Shown here: positions 1 to 6,946 of the stretch, in pieces
How positions within the stretch are numbered: the stretch's first letter is position 1
How the letters are laid out: each line of letters starts with the position of its first letter
Assembly: GCA_023433225.1 (NCBI GenBank)
Contig: JAEZDQ010000207.1
Location: forward strand, 1-13,392
Length of the DNA stretch: 13,392 nucleotides
Source of the DNA: Bacteroidota bacterium
Lineage (GTDB): Bacteria; Bacteroidota; Bacteroidia; Flavobacteriales; Weeksellaceae
Direction of reading: 5' to 3'
Position numbers and translations under genes: made by a program
The notes under the pieces: generated by a model
What the model was told of the DNA's origin: nothing
The model's database searches: none
Seen by the model: only the letters and a program-made list of their open reading frames with translations

Positions 1-381
1 TACCAAAAGTTCAGAAGAGGGTTGATAAGCACCAGTGTACAAACGAACGTGTTCGCCCGAAAACTCTACATATGCACCAAAACTGTTCATGCTTTTTCGT
101 CCACCGGGAGCAATCAATGCCGAAACATGAATTTTATAAGGCGATTTGTCTTTACTGAATCGGATGTCGCGATTGATGCGGAAAATACATTCTTTTGCAG
201 TCAAATCACCCACAGCCAAACCTTCGTTTGCAAATGCTTGAATCAAGTCGGTAATAAATTGTTCAAATGGGAATTTGACGAATTGTTCATAACGCTTTTT
301 GTTGTCCTGAAACCAATCGCGGTTGTTGTTGGCAGGAAGTTCGCGTAGGAATTTTAGGAATTCGGGTGTAAAGTAATTCAT
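1..381 (-). CDS. DUF2461 (TIGR02453-like) protein, C-terminus cut by window edge
   Basis: An open frame starts at an ATG at 381-379 and runs off the left edge, giving the first 127 residues. The sequence shows the features I associate with the DUF2461/TIGR02453 family: an early NNNRDWF segment (residues 18-24), a charged RINRDIRFSKDKSPYK segment (68-83) and a glycine-containing APGG turn (91-94). The family is widespread in bacteria and about 220 residues long, so roughly 40% is missing here. Its biochemical function is not established to my knowledge. It lies 16 nt downstream of the xth stop codon on the same strand, so the two are probably cotranscribed. That hints at a housekeeping or DNA-related context but proves nothing. 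Family assignment is from remembered motifs, not a search. Confidence 0.85.
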   Translation of the reverse strand, partial: MNYFTPEFLKFLRELPANNNRDWFQDNKKRYEQFVKFPFEQFITDLIQAFANEGLAVGDLTAKECIFRINRDIRFSKDKSPYKIHVSALIAPGGRKSMNSFGAYVEFSGEHVRLYTGAYQPSSELLV

Positions 382-397
382 ATTCTATATTATAAAA

Positions 398-1171
398 TTA
401 AACATCCAATTCTACCAAAACCGGACAATGGTCTGAATGTTTGGCTTCGGGTAAAATCGCAGCTCGAACCATTTTATCTTCCAAGGGTCGGCTCACCATA
501 TGGTAATCCAATCGCCAACCTTTGTTTTCCAGTCTTACATTCGGAAATCTTTGGCTCCACCAGCTGTAATGATGTGGTTCTTTTACAAAATACCGGAAAG
601 AATCAATCAAATCACATTCTTTTAAATAAGAAGAAAGCCATTCACGTTCCATGGGTAAAAAGCCGGATACTTTGGCATTTCTTATGGGATCCCAAATGTC
701 AATCGGTTCGTGACATATATTGTAATCCCCGCAAATTACCAAGTTGGGATGTGAAATTCTCAGTTCTTTGATGTAATTGAGAAAGTCATGACAAAACTGC
801 ATTTTGAAATCCAAACGATCCATATTGGTACCGCTCGGTACATAAACGCTGATGACAGAAACTTCAGGAAAATCCACTCTTAAAACCCGGCCTTCACAAT
901 CCATATAATCAATACCGGTTCCGAATTCGATATGCATGGGCTTTTCTTTGGTTAAAATAGCCACGCCACTATAACCTTTTTTTTCCGCTGAATGCCAATA
1001 AGAATTATAGCCCATTTCCGTCAAAACAGCTATTTCATCCATTATTTGGTCTTCATTTGCTTTGATTTCCTGAAGACAAAGAACGTCAGGTTGCGCCACT
1101 TCAATCCATTCATTCAATCCTTTTTTCATTGCAGCACGAATGCCGTTTACATTATAGCTTATAATTTTCAT
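398..1171 (-). CDS. xth: exodeoxyribonuclease III
   Basis: This encodes a 257-residue AP endonuclease and 3'-5' exonuclease of the ExoIII (EEP) superfamily, acting in base-excision repair. It starts with the family-typical MKIISYNVNGIRAAMKKG. The expected active-site residues are visible: N7, metal-binding E35 (LQEIKA), Y110 (SVYVPSG), D149 and N151 (CGDYNICH), D222 (RLDY), and the terminal D247-H248 pair (SDHCP). Length fits the family. The frame stays open 15 codons further upstream, to 1216, but that extension has no homology-like character, so I chose the ATG at 1171. The DUF2461 gene follows after 16 nt. A divergent 94-nt gap separates it from the monooxygenase gene. The subtype (ExoIII versus ExoA-like) cannot be fixed by eye. 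Confidence 0.96.
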   Translation of the reverse strand: MKIISYNVNGIRAAMKKGLNEWIEVAQPDVLCLQEIKANEDQIMDEIAVLTEMGYNSYWHSAEKKGYSGVAILTKEKPMHIEFGTGIDYMDCEGRVLRVDFPEVSVISVYVPSGTNMDRLDFKMQFCHDFLNYIKELRISHPNLVICGDYNICHEPIDIWDPIRNAKVSGFLPMEREWLSSYLKECDLIDSFRYFVKEPHHYSWWSQRFPNVRLENKGWRLDYHMVSRPLEDKMVRAAILPEAKHSDHCPVLVELDV

Positions 1172-1265
1172 TTTTTTATTTTTGAACGGAAACGAAGTTA
1201 AGAATTTGGGAATCATGAAAAAATTCCTATTTTGAAAATTATATTCTAATTAAATTTCGACCGAA

Positions 1266-2426
1266 ATGAATGCTTCCTTAAAATCAAAAAACATTGCGGT
1301 CATTGGAGCAGGAATTGCCGGATTGACTTCGGCCATTATGCTGGGAAAATTAGGTTGTAAAGTCCGAATTTTTGAAGCAGCAGAAAAGGTAAGAGGCATC
1401 GGTGCAGGCATGGGATTGGCTTCCAACGCTATGAAAGCTTTTGAATATTTGGGATTGGAGAAGGAAGTGATGGGAATTTCAAATCACTTAACAGATTTTG
1501 AGATTTCTGACGCCCAAGGCAAAATTATTTTAGCGGCCGATACAGAAAAAATCAAACAAAATTACAATGCCGAAAATTTTGCAGTGCATAGGGCTGATTT
1601 ACACCAATTATTGGTTAAAAAAATTTCTTCTGAAAAAATCCAGACTGATAAGAGACTTTCCGATTTAAAAGTATTGGAAGATAGGATTGAAATAAAATTT
1701 GAAGATGGAAGCTGTGAAGAATTTGATTTTCTGATTGGTGCCGACGGTGTCAATTCACGGGTTCGTCAATTTTTTCTTCCGAAAGCTACACCAAGATACG
1801 CAGGGTATTGGTGTTGGCGTGGTATTGTAAAAGCATCTTATGAAAATGCCCACAAAGGGTTGGAGACATGGGGCAAAATGGGAAGATTTGGCATTACGCC
1901 TTTGACCAAAAACCGCATTTATTGGTACGCTTGTATAAATTCAAATCTTAAAGATGGAATTCCACAATTCGATTTAAACCAATTAAGGAATCGTTTTGAA
2001 AATTACCATGAAATCATTTCTAAATTACTGGAGATTAGCAATGAAAATGATTTGGTAAGCAATCCGATTGTGGATTTAAAACCCATTTCCAAATACCACT
2101 TTGGTCGGGTTTTATTAATTGGTGACGCAGCGCATGCGACGACACCCAATATGGGACAGGGCGCTTGTATGGCGATAGAAGATGTTGCGGTTTTACAAGA
2201 TGAATTCTTAAAAAATGAATGGCATACGGCATGTGAAAATTTTGAAAAAAGACGCTTAAAACGCACAGAATACATCATCAAAACTTCAGGTATCGCAGGG
2301 AAAGTGGCACAATCCGAAAACCCAATTTTAATTTTATTTCGAAATAATTTACTCCGAACATTGCCTGATTCACTTAGTCAATTCCCACTCAAACGTTTAT
2401 TGGAAGAGGATTTTATGAAAACCTGA
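1266..2426 (+). CDS. FAD-dependent monooxygenase (PHBH-fold, UbiH/TetX-like)
   Basis: This is a 386-residue single-component flavoprotein monooxygenase, expected to hydroxylate an aromatic or similar substrate using NAD(P)H and O2 in the cytoplasm. Three class-A hallmarks are present: the dinucleotide-binding GAGIAGL at residues 14-20 followed by acidic E37 at the end of the second strand; the DG motif GADGVNSRVRQ (158-168); and the GD motif RVLLIGDAAHATTPNMGQGA (281-300), which contacts FAD. Length matches stand-alone enzymes. It resembles the broad group containing urate hydroxylase (HpxO), zeaxanthin epoxidase and TetX. The substrate cannot be told from sequence, and no pathway genes adjoin. 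The nearby TATTTTG at 1228-1234 is only an imperfect -7 box. The stop codon is 1 nt from that of the convergent gene, with no visible terminator between them. Confidence 0.93.
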   Translation: MNASLKSKNIAVIGAGIAGLTSAIMLGKLGCKVRIFEAAEKVRGIGAGMGLASNAMKAFEYLGLEKEVMGISNHLTDFEISDAQGKIILAADTEKIKQNYNAENFAVHRADLHQLLVKKISSEKIQTDKRLSDLKVLEDRIEIKFEDGSCEEFDFLIGADGVNSRVRQFFLPKATPRYAGYWCWRGIVKASYENAHKGLETWGKMGRFGITPLTKNRIYWYACINSNLKDGIPQFDLNQLRNRFENYHEIISKLLEISNENDLVSNPIVDLKPISKYHFGRVLLIGDAAHATTPNMGQGACMAIEDVAVLQDEFLKNEWHTACENFEKRRLKRTEYIIKTSGIAGKVAQSENPILILFRNNLLRTLPDSLSQFPLKRLLEEDFMKT

Positions 2427-2427
2427 A

Positions 2428-3321
2428 TTAATCTGCTTTCTCTTTTACCCTTAAACTCACGCCTGCCATGGCAGAAAATCCACCCTTGAATTTATTGTCT
2501 TCCATTCCGGGAAGTTCGTCAAAATCGGCATTCAAAAGTTGGTATTTTCCCGGAAGCGCGTAACCGGCACGGAAATTAAACCAAATATCTTTGGCAAATT
2601 GATAGCCTAAAGTAGGTGCAATGGTTATGTTTTGCGTTCGAAGATAATTAGGCGAATTATCCATTGAAAATCGTTCGACATGAAACATGGCAGATTCCAA
2701 ATTGAGACTCAGTCCATATTCAAATTTTTCGGAAGGTGTCATCATAAAATAGGCAAAACTCGGAATGATGGTATAAGCACGGAAATCCTCGGTTTTATAT
2801 TGAAGAAAAAGCAAAGGAATTACCAGATTTTTGGTTGCTTCGTTGTTATAACTGATTCCTAATCCATAAATTAAATTTTCATTTTTGGGAGAAGTTCGTA
2901 ATCCAAGCAAATGAACGCTTGGAAAAATATCGCGTTTACTGAATTTTTCTTCGAAATCGGTTCTTACATTGAGCCGGGGAGCTATGATTGCTTCCCAGTT
3001 TTGGGTGATTTTTTGTCGGATGATAAATCCCAAGCGTATGTCATTCAGCTGATTGGGGAAAACATTCGAATCGGTATTTTCAAAATTATAATTTGATAAC
3101 TTATAATTGAGATTGGTGTAAATAATGGTGGACTTGGAAGGTTTGAACCCCGGAAGTATTACATTGGTTTCCAGTTGACTATAAGTTGATTGATCATTTG
3201 CTTCCTGCATGTCACGCGATGGAAAAAAACTATAATTCACATACAGTGGATCATTATCGGTTTGGGCAAAAGTGGGTAGTATGAACAACCCAATACAAAT
3301 CCTTAAAAAAGGTTTAAACAT
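2428..3321 (-). CDS. predicted outer-membrane beta-barrel protein (DUF6268-like)
   Basis: This encodes 297 residues. A signal peptide occupies about residues 1-19, with a hydrophobic core (ICIGLFILP) and a likely cleavage site in TFA|Q. The mature part alternates polar and hydrophobic residues in many short strands (for example IIYTNLNYKLSNYNF and WEAIIAPRLNVRTDF) and ends with a strand of the type AMAGVSLRVK, consistent with an outer-membrane barrel. It resembles what I remember of the Bacteroidetes DUF6268 family, whose function is unknown. The family name is a recollection, not a search result. It is convergent with the monooxygenase (1 nt between stop codons) and divergent from pepE (72 nt between starts), so it is probably transcribed alone. 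Confidence 0.85.
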   Translation of the reverse strand: MFKPFLRICIGLFILPTFAQTDNDPLYVNYSFFPSRDMQEANDQSTYSQLETNVILPGFKPSKSTIIYTNLNYKLSNYNFENTDSNVFPNQLNDIRLGFIIRQKITQNWEAIIAPRLNVRTDFEEKFSKRDIFPSVHLLGLRTSPKNENLIYGLGISYNNEATKNLVIPLLFLQYKTEDFRAYTIIPSFAYFMMTPSEKFEYGLSLNLESAMFHVERFSMDNSPNYLRTQNITIAPTLGYQFAKDIWFNFRAGYALPGKYQLLNADFDELPGMEDNKFKGGFSAMAGVSLRVKEKAD

Positions 3322-3393
3322 TCTCAGAAAATTTATCCGAAACTACCAAAAATCTACCAAATATTTGTTAAAACAGATTAAATTGCAATCCGT

Positions 3394-4104
3394 ATGAAAC
3401 TAAATGAAAATTATAAAATATTGGCTGCCAGTACAAGCACAGTTCATGGCAGCGGATATCTGGAATATATTATGGACGAAGCAGTCAGTTTTCTGCAAAC
3501 AGATGAAATTTTATTTATTCCGTATGCACGACCGGGCGGAGCGACTTATGAGGAATATACCGAAGCACCTGAAAAAGCATTTGGTAAGAAAGATATTCGG
3601 GTCAAAGGAATTCATGGATTTTCCGATCCGAAGACAGCCATTCAAAATGCCAAAGCCATCTTTGTGGGAGGTGGAAATACATTTTTGTTATTGAAAACCT
3701 TGTATGAATTTGGTTTGATGGATGTTTTGAAAAGCGCAGTGGCAAAGGGAACGCCCTATATGGGAAGCAGCGCGGGAAGTAATTTGACCGGAATGACCGT
3801 CGGGACGACCAATGACATGCCTATTGTTTATCCGCCCAGCTTTGACGCACTCGGATTTTTACCATTCAACCTCAATCCGCATTATTTAGACCCTGAACCT
3901 AATTCTACTCACAAAGGCGAAACGCGTGAAACGAGAATCAAGGAGTTTCACAAATTCAATTCACAGGCTGTTTTGGGATTGCGGGAAGGAAGTTGGCTGG
4001 AAATAAAAAATGGTAAAATTGAACTGAAAGGAAACTTGACTGCAAGATTGTTCAGACAAGAGCAAGAACCGGAGGAGTTGGGGACAGGGGTAATCAATTT
4101 TTAA
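3394..4104 (+). CDS. pepE: dipeptidase E (alpha-aspartyl dipeptidase, peptidase family S51)
   Basis: This 236-residue cytoplasmic serine peptidase should cleave dipeptides with N-terminal aspartate. The S51 fold signatures are clear: GGGNTF at residues 92-97, and the nucleophile elbow GSSAGSN at 124-130 with Ser126 as the expected nucleophile. Asp141 (TTNDMPI) and His163 (NPHYLD) complete the triad. These three residues sit at a constant +6 offset from the triad numbering I recall for the Salmonella enzyme (120/135/157), which supports full-length colinearity. Length is normal for the family. It diverges from the barrel gene, and the next gene downstream is 82 nt away, so cotranscription is possible but not shown. 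No Shine-Dalgarno-like sequence precedes the ATG, as is usual in Bacteroidetes. Confidence 0.95.
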   Translation: MKLNENYKILAASTSTVHGSGYLEYIMDEAVSFLQTDEILFIPYARPGGATYEEYTEAPEKAFGKKDIRVKGIHGFSDPKTAIQNAKAIFVGGGNTFLLLKTLYEFGLMDVLKSAVAKGTPYMGSSAGSNLTGMTVGTTNDMPIVYPPSFDALGFLPFNLNPHYLDPEPNSTHKGETRETRIKEFHKFNSQAVLGLREGSWLEIKNGKIELKGNLTARLFRQEQEPEELGTGVINF

Positions 4105-4186
4105 ATTGAATCCCGAGGATATACATTCTCCCTAATAATTTAATTTATAAACTTCTCACACTAAACAATTTAATATACCAGAAAAT

Positions 4187-4750
4187 ATGAAATCAATCAC
4201 AACAATCTTCATTTCACTTTTATTTCTATTTGGTTTTGCACAGGAAAAAGCGAATAAAATTTTCAAGAATGAATTGGATAAGCATTGCGGAAAAGCCTAT
4301 GAAGGTGTAATCTTGGCAGGTGCCGAACCGGGTGACGGATTTCACGGAGAACGATTGGTGATGCAGGTTCTCTCCTGCTCCGAAAATCAGATTAAAATTC
4401 CATTTTATGTCGGAGATGATAAATCACGAACCTGGATTCTAAATTTTCAAGGAGACCGAATTCAACTCAAACACGACCACAGGCTGGAAAGTGGAATTGA
4501 CGATGAAGTTACGATGTACGGCGGAACTTCTACCAATACCGGATTTAAAAATATGCAAATTTTTATGGCAGATCAGGAAACTTGTAACCTGATTGATTAT
4601 GCTTGCGGAAACGTCTGGTGGATGACCATTGATGAAACTTCCTTTACTTATAATTTGCGAAGAATCGGTTCAGATCGGCTTTTTTCAGTAAAATTTGATT
4701 TGACAAAACCAATCGAATATGACGAAAGACCTTGGGGTTGGGAAGAATAA
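4187..4750 (+). CDS. secreted protein of unknown function
   Basis: This encodes 187 residues. An N-terminal signal peptide (core TIFISLLFLFGFA, cleavage about residue 18 before QEK) predicts export to the periplasm or beyond. The mature part carries four cysteines (C34, C64, C133, C140), which could form two disulfides. Several segments look conserved: GERLVMQV (54-61), IPFYVGDDKSRTW (71-83), LKHDHR (94-99), VTMYGG (108-113) and a beta-rich tail with FSVKFDL. I have a vague memory of uncharacterised bacterial proteins with the same KHDHR/YGG pattern but no functional name, so I assign none. It follows pepE after 82 nt with no recognisable promoter and is followed by an AT-rich inverted repeat. 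Confidence 0.85.
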   Translation: MKSITTIFISLLFLFGFAQEKANKIFKNELDKHCGKAYEGVILAGAEPGDGFHGERLVMQVLSCSENQIKIPFYVGDDKSRTWILNFQGDRIQLKHDHRLESGIDDEVTMYGGTSTNTGFKNMQIFMADQETCNLIDYACGNVWWMTIDETSFTYNLRRIGSDRLFSVKFDLTKPIEYDERPWGWEE

Positions 4751-4777
4751 ATATTTAACTTTTAAAATCTATAATTT

Positions 4778-4812
4778 TAAGAATTCAAATTTATTTCCTG
4801 AGTGAATTCTTA
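4778..4812. repeat. 9-bp inverted repeat (TAAGAATTC / GAATTCTTA)
   Basis: Perfect 9-bp arms at 4778-4786 and 4804-4812 enclose a 17-nt loop between the secreted-protein stop and the radical-SAM start. No T-run follows on the plus strand, so it is at best a weak terminator or RNA-end structure. It ends 30 nt before the next ATG, and a TAATTTG motif (an imperfect -7 box) follows directly at 4813-4819. An operator role for the radical-SAM gene is therefore equally possible. Confidence 0.45.
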
Positions 4813-4842
4813 GTAATTTGCTTCGGTAAGTTCTAAGAAAAA

Positions 4843-6096
4843 ATGTCAGAAAGAATCAGGGAAAAACTGCAAATTTTAGCAGATGCGGCCAAGTACGATG
4901 TGTCTTGTTCGTCCAGCGGAAGCAATCGAAAAAACCACAACAAAGGAATAGGTGATACGGGTTCCGGTATCTGTCATACCTATACCGAAGACGGACGTTG
5001 TGTTTCGCTTTTAAAAATTTTACTGACGAATTTTTGCATTTACGATTGTGCATTTTGTGTTTCGCGAAGCAGCAACGATATCAAGCGTGCAGCTTTTACA
5101 GTGGATGAAGTCGTAGAACTCACCATGAATTTTTATCGGAGAAATTACATCGAAGGATTATTCCTCAGTTCCGGAATTTTCAAAAATGCGGATTATACGA
5201 TGGAACGAATGCTTCGTATTGTAAAAAAATTGCGACTTGAAGAGAAGTTTAATGGATATATCCATCTGAAAACCATCCCCGGAGCCAGTGAAGATATGGT
5301 AACGGAAGCCGGTCTTTATGCCGACCGAATGAGCATTAATCTTGAAATGCCAACAGAATCCGGATTGAAATTATTAGCTCCCGAAAAATCTCACGAAGAA
5401 GTAAAACGCGAACTCGGAATCATCCGAAATCGTTCGCTTCAATACAGTTCAGAAAGAAAATTAATCAAAAGCACACCAAAGTTCGTTCCGGCCGGACAAA
5501 GTACGCAAATGGTCGTAGGCGCCACGCCCGAAACCGACAAGGATATTATGTACACGGCCGACGAATATTACAAAAACTTCTCGCTGAAACGCGTTTATTA
5601 TAGTGGTTACATTCCCATCAGCAACGATACGCGAATGCCGGTAATTGGTTCTCAGCCTCCACTTTTGCGCGAAAACAGATTGTACCAAACCGATTGGTTG
5701 ATGCGTTTTTATGATTTTGATATCAAAGAAATTCTGAATGAACAAAATCCGAATCTGGATGTAGATGTCGATCCGAAATTGAGTTGGGCTTTGCGAAATC
5801 TGCATCATTTTCCGGTAGACATCAACACGGCAGATTACAAAATGATTTTGCGCGTTCCCGGAATTGGTGTGCGTTCTGCGCAAAAAATCGTGGCAGCGAG
5901 AAAGTTCGGGAAGCTTCATGTTTATCAATTGAGGAAAATGGGAATTGCTTACAACCGTGCGCAGCATTTCATTCGATGCGCGGATTCGCCTTATCAATTA
6001 CGCGATAATGAAGCCTTTAAAATTAAGAATACGATTTTGCAGGAAAGTAAAAGCAAGTACCTGAAAACCGCTCAAAATCAGTTGGCTTTATTTTAA
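4843..6096 (+). CDS. putative DNA modification/repair radical SAM protein (TIGR03916-like)
   Basis: This 417-residue protein has a radical-SAM cluster motif CIYDCAFC (C65, C69, C72; spacing CX3CX2C), which binds a 4Fe-4S cluster and SAM. It is preceded by a conserved-looking N-terminal region with further cysteines (C22, C44, C53). Residues about 100-300 look like the rest of the radical-SAM barrel (GLFLSSGIF, HLKTIPGA, NLEMPTE). A helix-hairpin-helix follows (INTADYKMILRVPGIGVRSAQKIVAARKFG, about 327-356), a DNA-binding element. This architecture matches the family annotated as a putative DNA modification/repair radical SAM protein linked to uracil-DNA glycosylase-family proteins. Its reaction is unknown. 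The partner gene (TIGR03915/DUF4130 type) follows after an 82-nt gap holding a palindromic repeat, which supports the family call. Confidence 0.93.
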   Translation: MSERIREKLQILADAAKYDVSCSSSGSNRKNHNKGIGDTGSGICHTYTEDGRCVSLLKILLTNFCIYDCAFCVSRSSNDIKRAAFTVDEVVELTMNFYRRNYIEGLFLSSGIFKNADYTMERMLRIVKKLRLEEKFNGYIHLKTIPGASEDMVTEAGLYADRMSINLEMPTESGLKLLAPEKSHEEVKRELGIIRNRSLQYSSERKLIKSTPKFVPAGQSTQMVVGATPETDKDIMYTADEYYKNFSLKRVYYSGYIPISNDTRMPVIGSQPPLLRENRLYQTDWLMRFYDFDIKEILNEQNPNLDVDVDPKLSWALRNLHHFPVDINTADYKMILRVPGIGVRSAQKIVAARKFGKLHVYQLRKMGIAYNRAQHFIRCADSPYQLRDNEAFKIKNTILQESKSKYLKTAQNQLALF

Positions 6097-6156
6097 TTAT
6101 TGTCATTTCGACGAAGGAGAAATCTCAAGACCCCTCGTACCTCGGGGTGACAATAA
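6097..6156. repeat. REP-like palindromic intergenic repeat
   Basis: Perfect 9-bp arms, TTATTGTCA (6097-6105) and TGACAATAA (6148-6156), close a 60-nt element. Inside are the small palindrome GAGAAATCTC (6118-6125 core region) and a CCCC (6131-6134) / GGGG (6144-6147) stem. The segment GTCATTTCGACGAAGGAGAA and the CTCG...CTCGGGGTGACA end closely match a high-copy intergenic palindrome that I recall from many Flavobacteriia genomes. Only one copy lies in this window. It begins directly after the radical-SAM stop codon, so it could serve as a transcript end or stability element between the two partner genes. Confidence 0.75.
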
Positions 6157-6178
6157 CAATCACTTATAGAATTAATTT

Positions 6179-6946
6179 ATGAAAATTTATGTTTTTGATG
6201 GTTCATTTTATGGAATTCTGACAGCGATTTTTGACTCCTATTTTCGCAAAGATTATCCGGTGAAATTGATTTCAAATGAAAACTCATCATCCAGTATGTT
6301 TGATGAAGAAATTGAAATCATTACTGACCAAGAAAAAGCAAAAAGAGTTTGGAAAGCCTTAAAAAATAAAATTTCCAAAACGCACCAAAAACATTTCTAC
6401 AGTTCATTCCTTTCCGAAAAACCGGAAATATTCCAGCATTTAATGGATTATGCACATTATATTTTTGACAGTCCGGAAGGATCTGATGGAAATTATGGGA
6501 ACGAACATGTGCTGACTTTGACGCAAACGTCTCAAAAAGTTCATCGGGAAAAACACCGAATGGAAGCATTTATCCGTTTTCAGAAATCAGCCGACGGAAT
6601 GTTTTTCGCCATCATTCATCCCGATTACAATGTAATACCTCTCCTTACACGGCATTTTAAAAACCGTTATGCAGACCAGCCTTGGATCATCTATGACGAA
6701 AAAAGAAAATATGGAATTCATTACGATTTGAATTCAGTTCATGAAATCACCATCAATCAAATCGATTCTAAAACCGCATTGACAAAAGCCGATGAAATTT
6801 TCATCGATGAAAACGAAAATCTTTACCAACAGCTCTGGAAAGATTATTTCAAAAGCACCAATATCGTCGAACGGAAAAACACAAAACTTCACATCCAACA
6901 CGTTCCGAAAAGGTACTGGCGATATTTGACAGAGAAGCTGGTTTAA
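6179..6946 (+). CDS. putative DNA metabolism protein, TIGR03915/DUF4130-like, partner of radical SAM protein
   Basis: This encodes 255 residues. It begins MKIYVFDGSFYGILTAIFDSY and contains the family-typical stretches HREKHRMEAFIRFQ (122-135), HPDYN (147-151), IIYDEKRKYGIHYDL (170-184) and, near the end, LWKDYFKSTNIVERKN (219-234) and HVPKRYWRYL (241-250). These are characteristic of the TIGR03915 (DUF4130) family, which is nearly always encoded beside the TIGR03916 radical-SAM protein. In some bacteria this domain is fused to a C-terminal uracil-DNA glycosylase-like domain. Here the protein stops right after the conserved core, so no glycosylase is attached. Its molecular role is unknown; DNA repair or base modification is inferred from context. 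The stop codon overlaps the end of the convergent tex gene by 4 nt. Confidence 0.92.
   Translation: MKIYVFDGSFYGILTAIFDSYFRKDYPVKLISNENSSSSMFDEEIEIITDQEKAKRVWKALKNKISKTHQKHFYSSFLSEKPEIFQHLMDYAHYIFDSPEGSDGNYGNEHVLTLTQTSQKVHREKHRMEAFIRFQKSADGMFFAIIHPDYNVIPLLTRHFKNRYADQPWIIYDEKRKYGIHYDLNSVHEITINQIDSKTALTKADEIFIDENENLYQQLWKDYFKSTNIVERKNTKLHIQHVPKRYWRYLTEKLV

Noticed and set aside
22..348. 108-codon open frame on the plus strand at the left edge
   Set aside because: The minus strand carries a recognisable DUF2461 protein over the same bases, so this is its antisense shadow.
1172..1216. 15-residue N-terminal extension of exodeoxyribonuclease III
   Set aside because: Family members start at MKIISYNVNGI or similar. 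The extension is low-complexity and lies in the divergent promoter region.
4105..4186. Intergenic gap between pepE and the secreted-protein gene, checked for promoter or terminator
   Set aside because: It is AT-rich but I found no TAnnTTTG box, no hairpin with T-run and no repeat that I could defend.
5461..5997. 178-codon open frame on the minus strand opposite the radical-SAM gene
   Set aside because: The plus strand there encodes clear radical-SAM and helix-hairpin-helix sequence. The antisense translation is basic and low in recognisable domain character.
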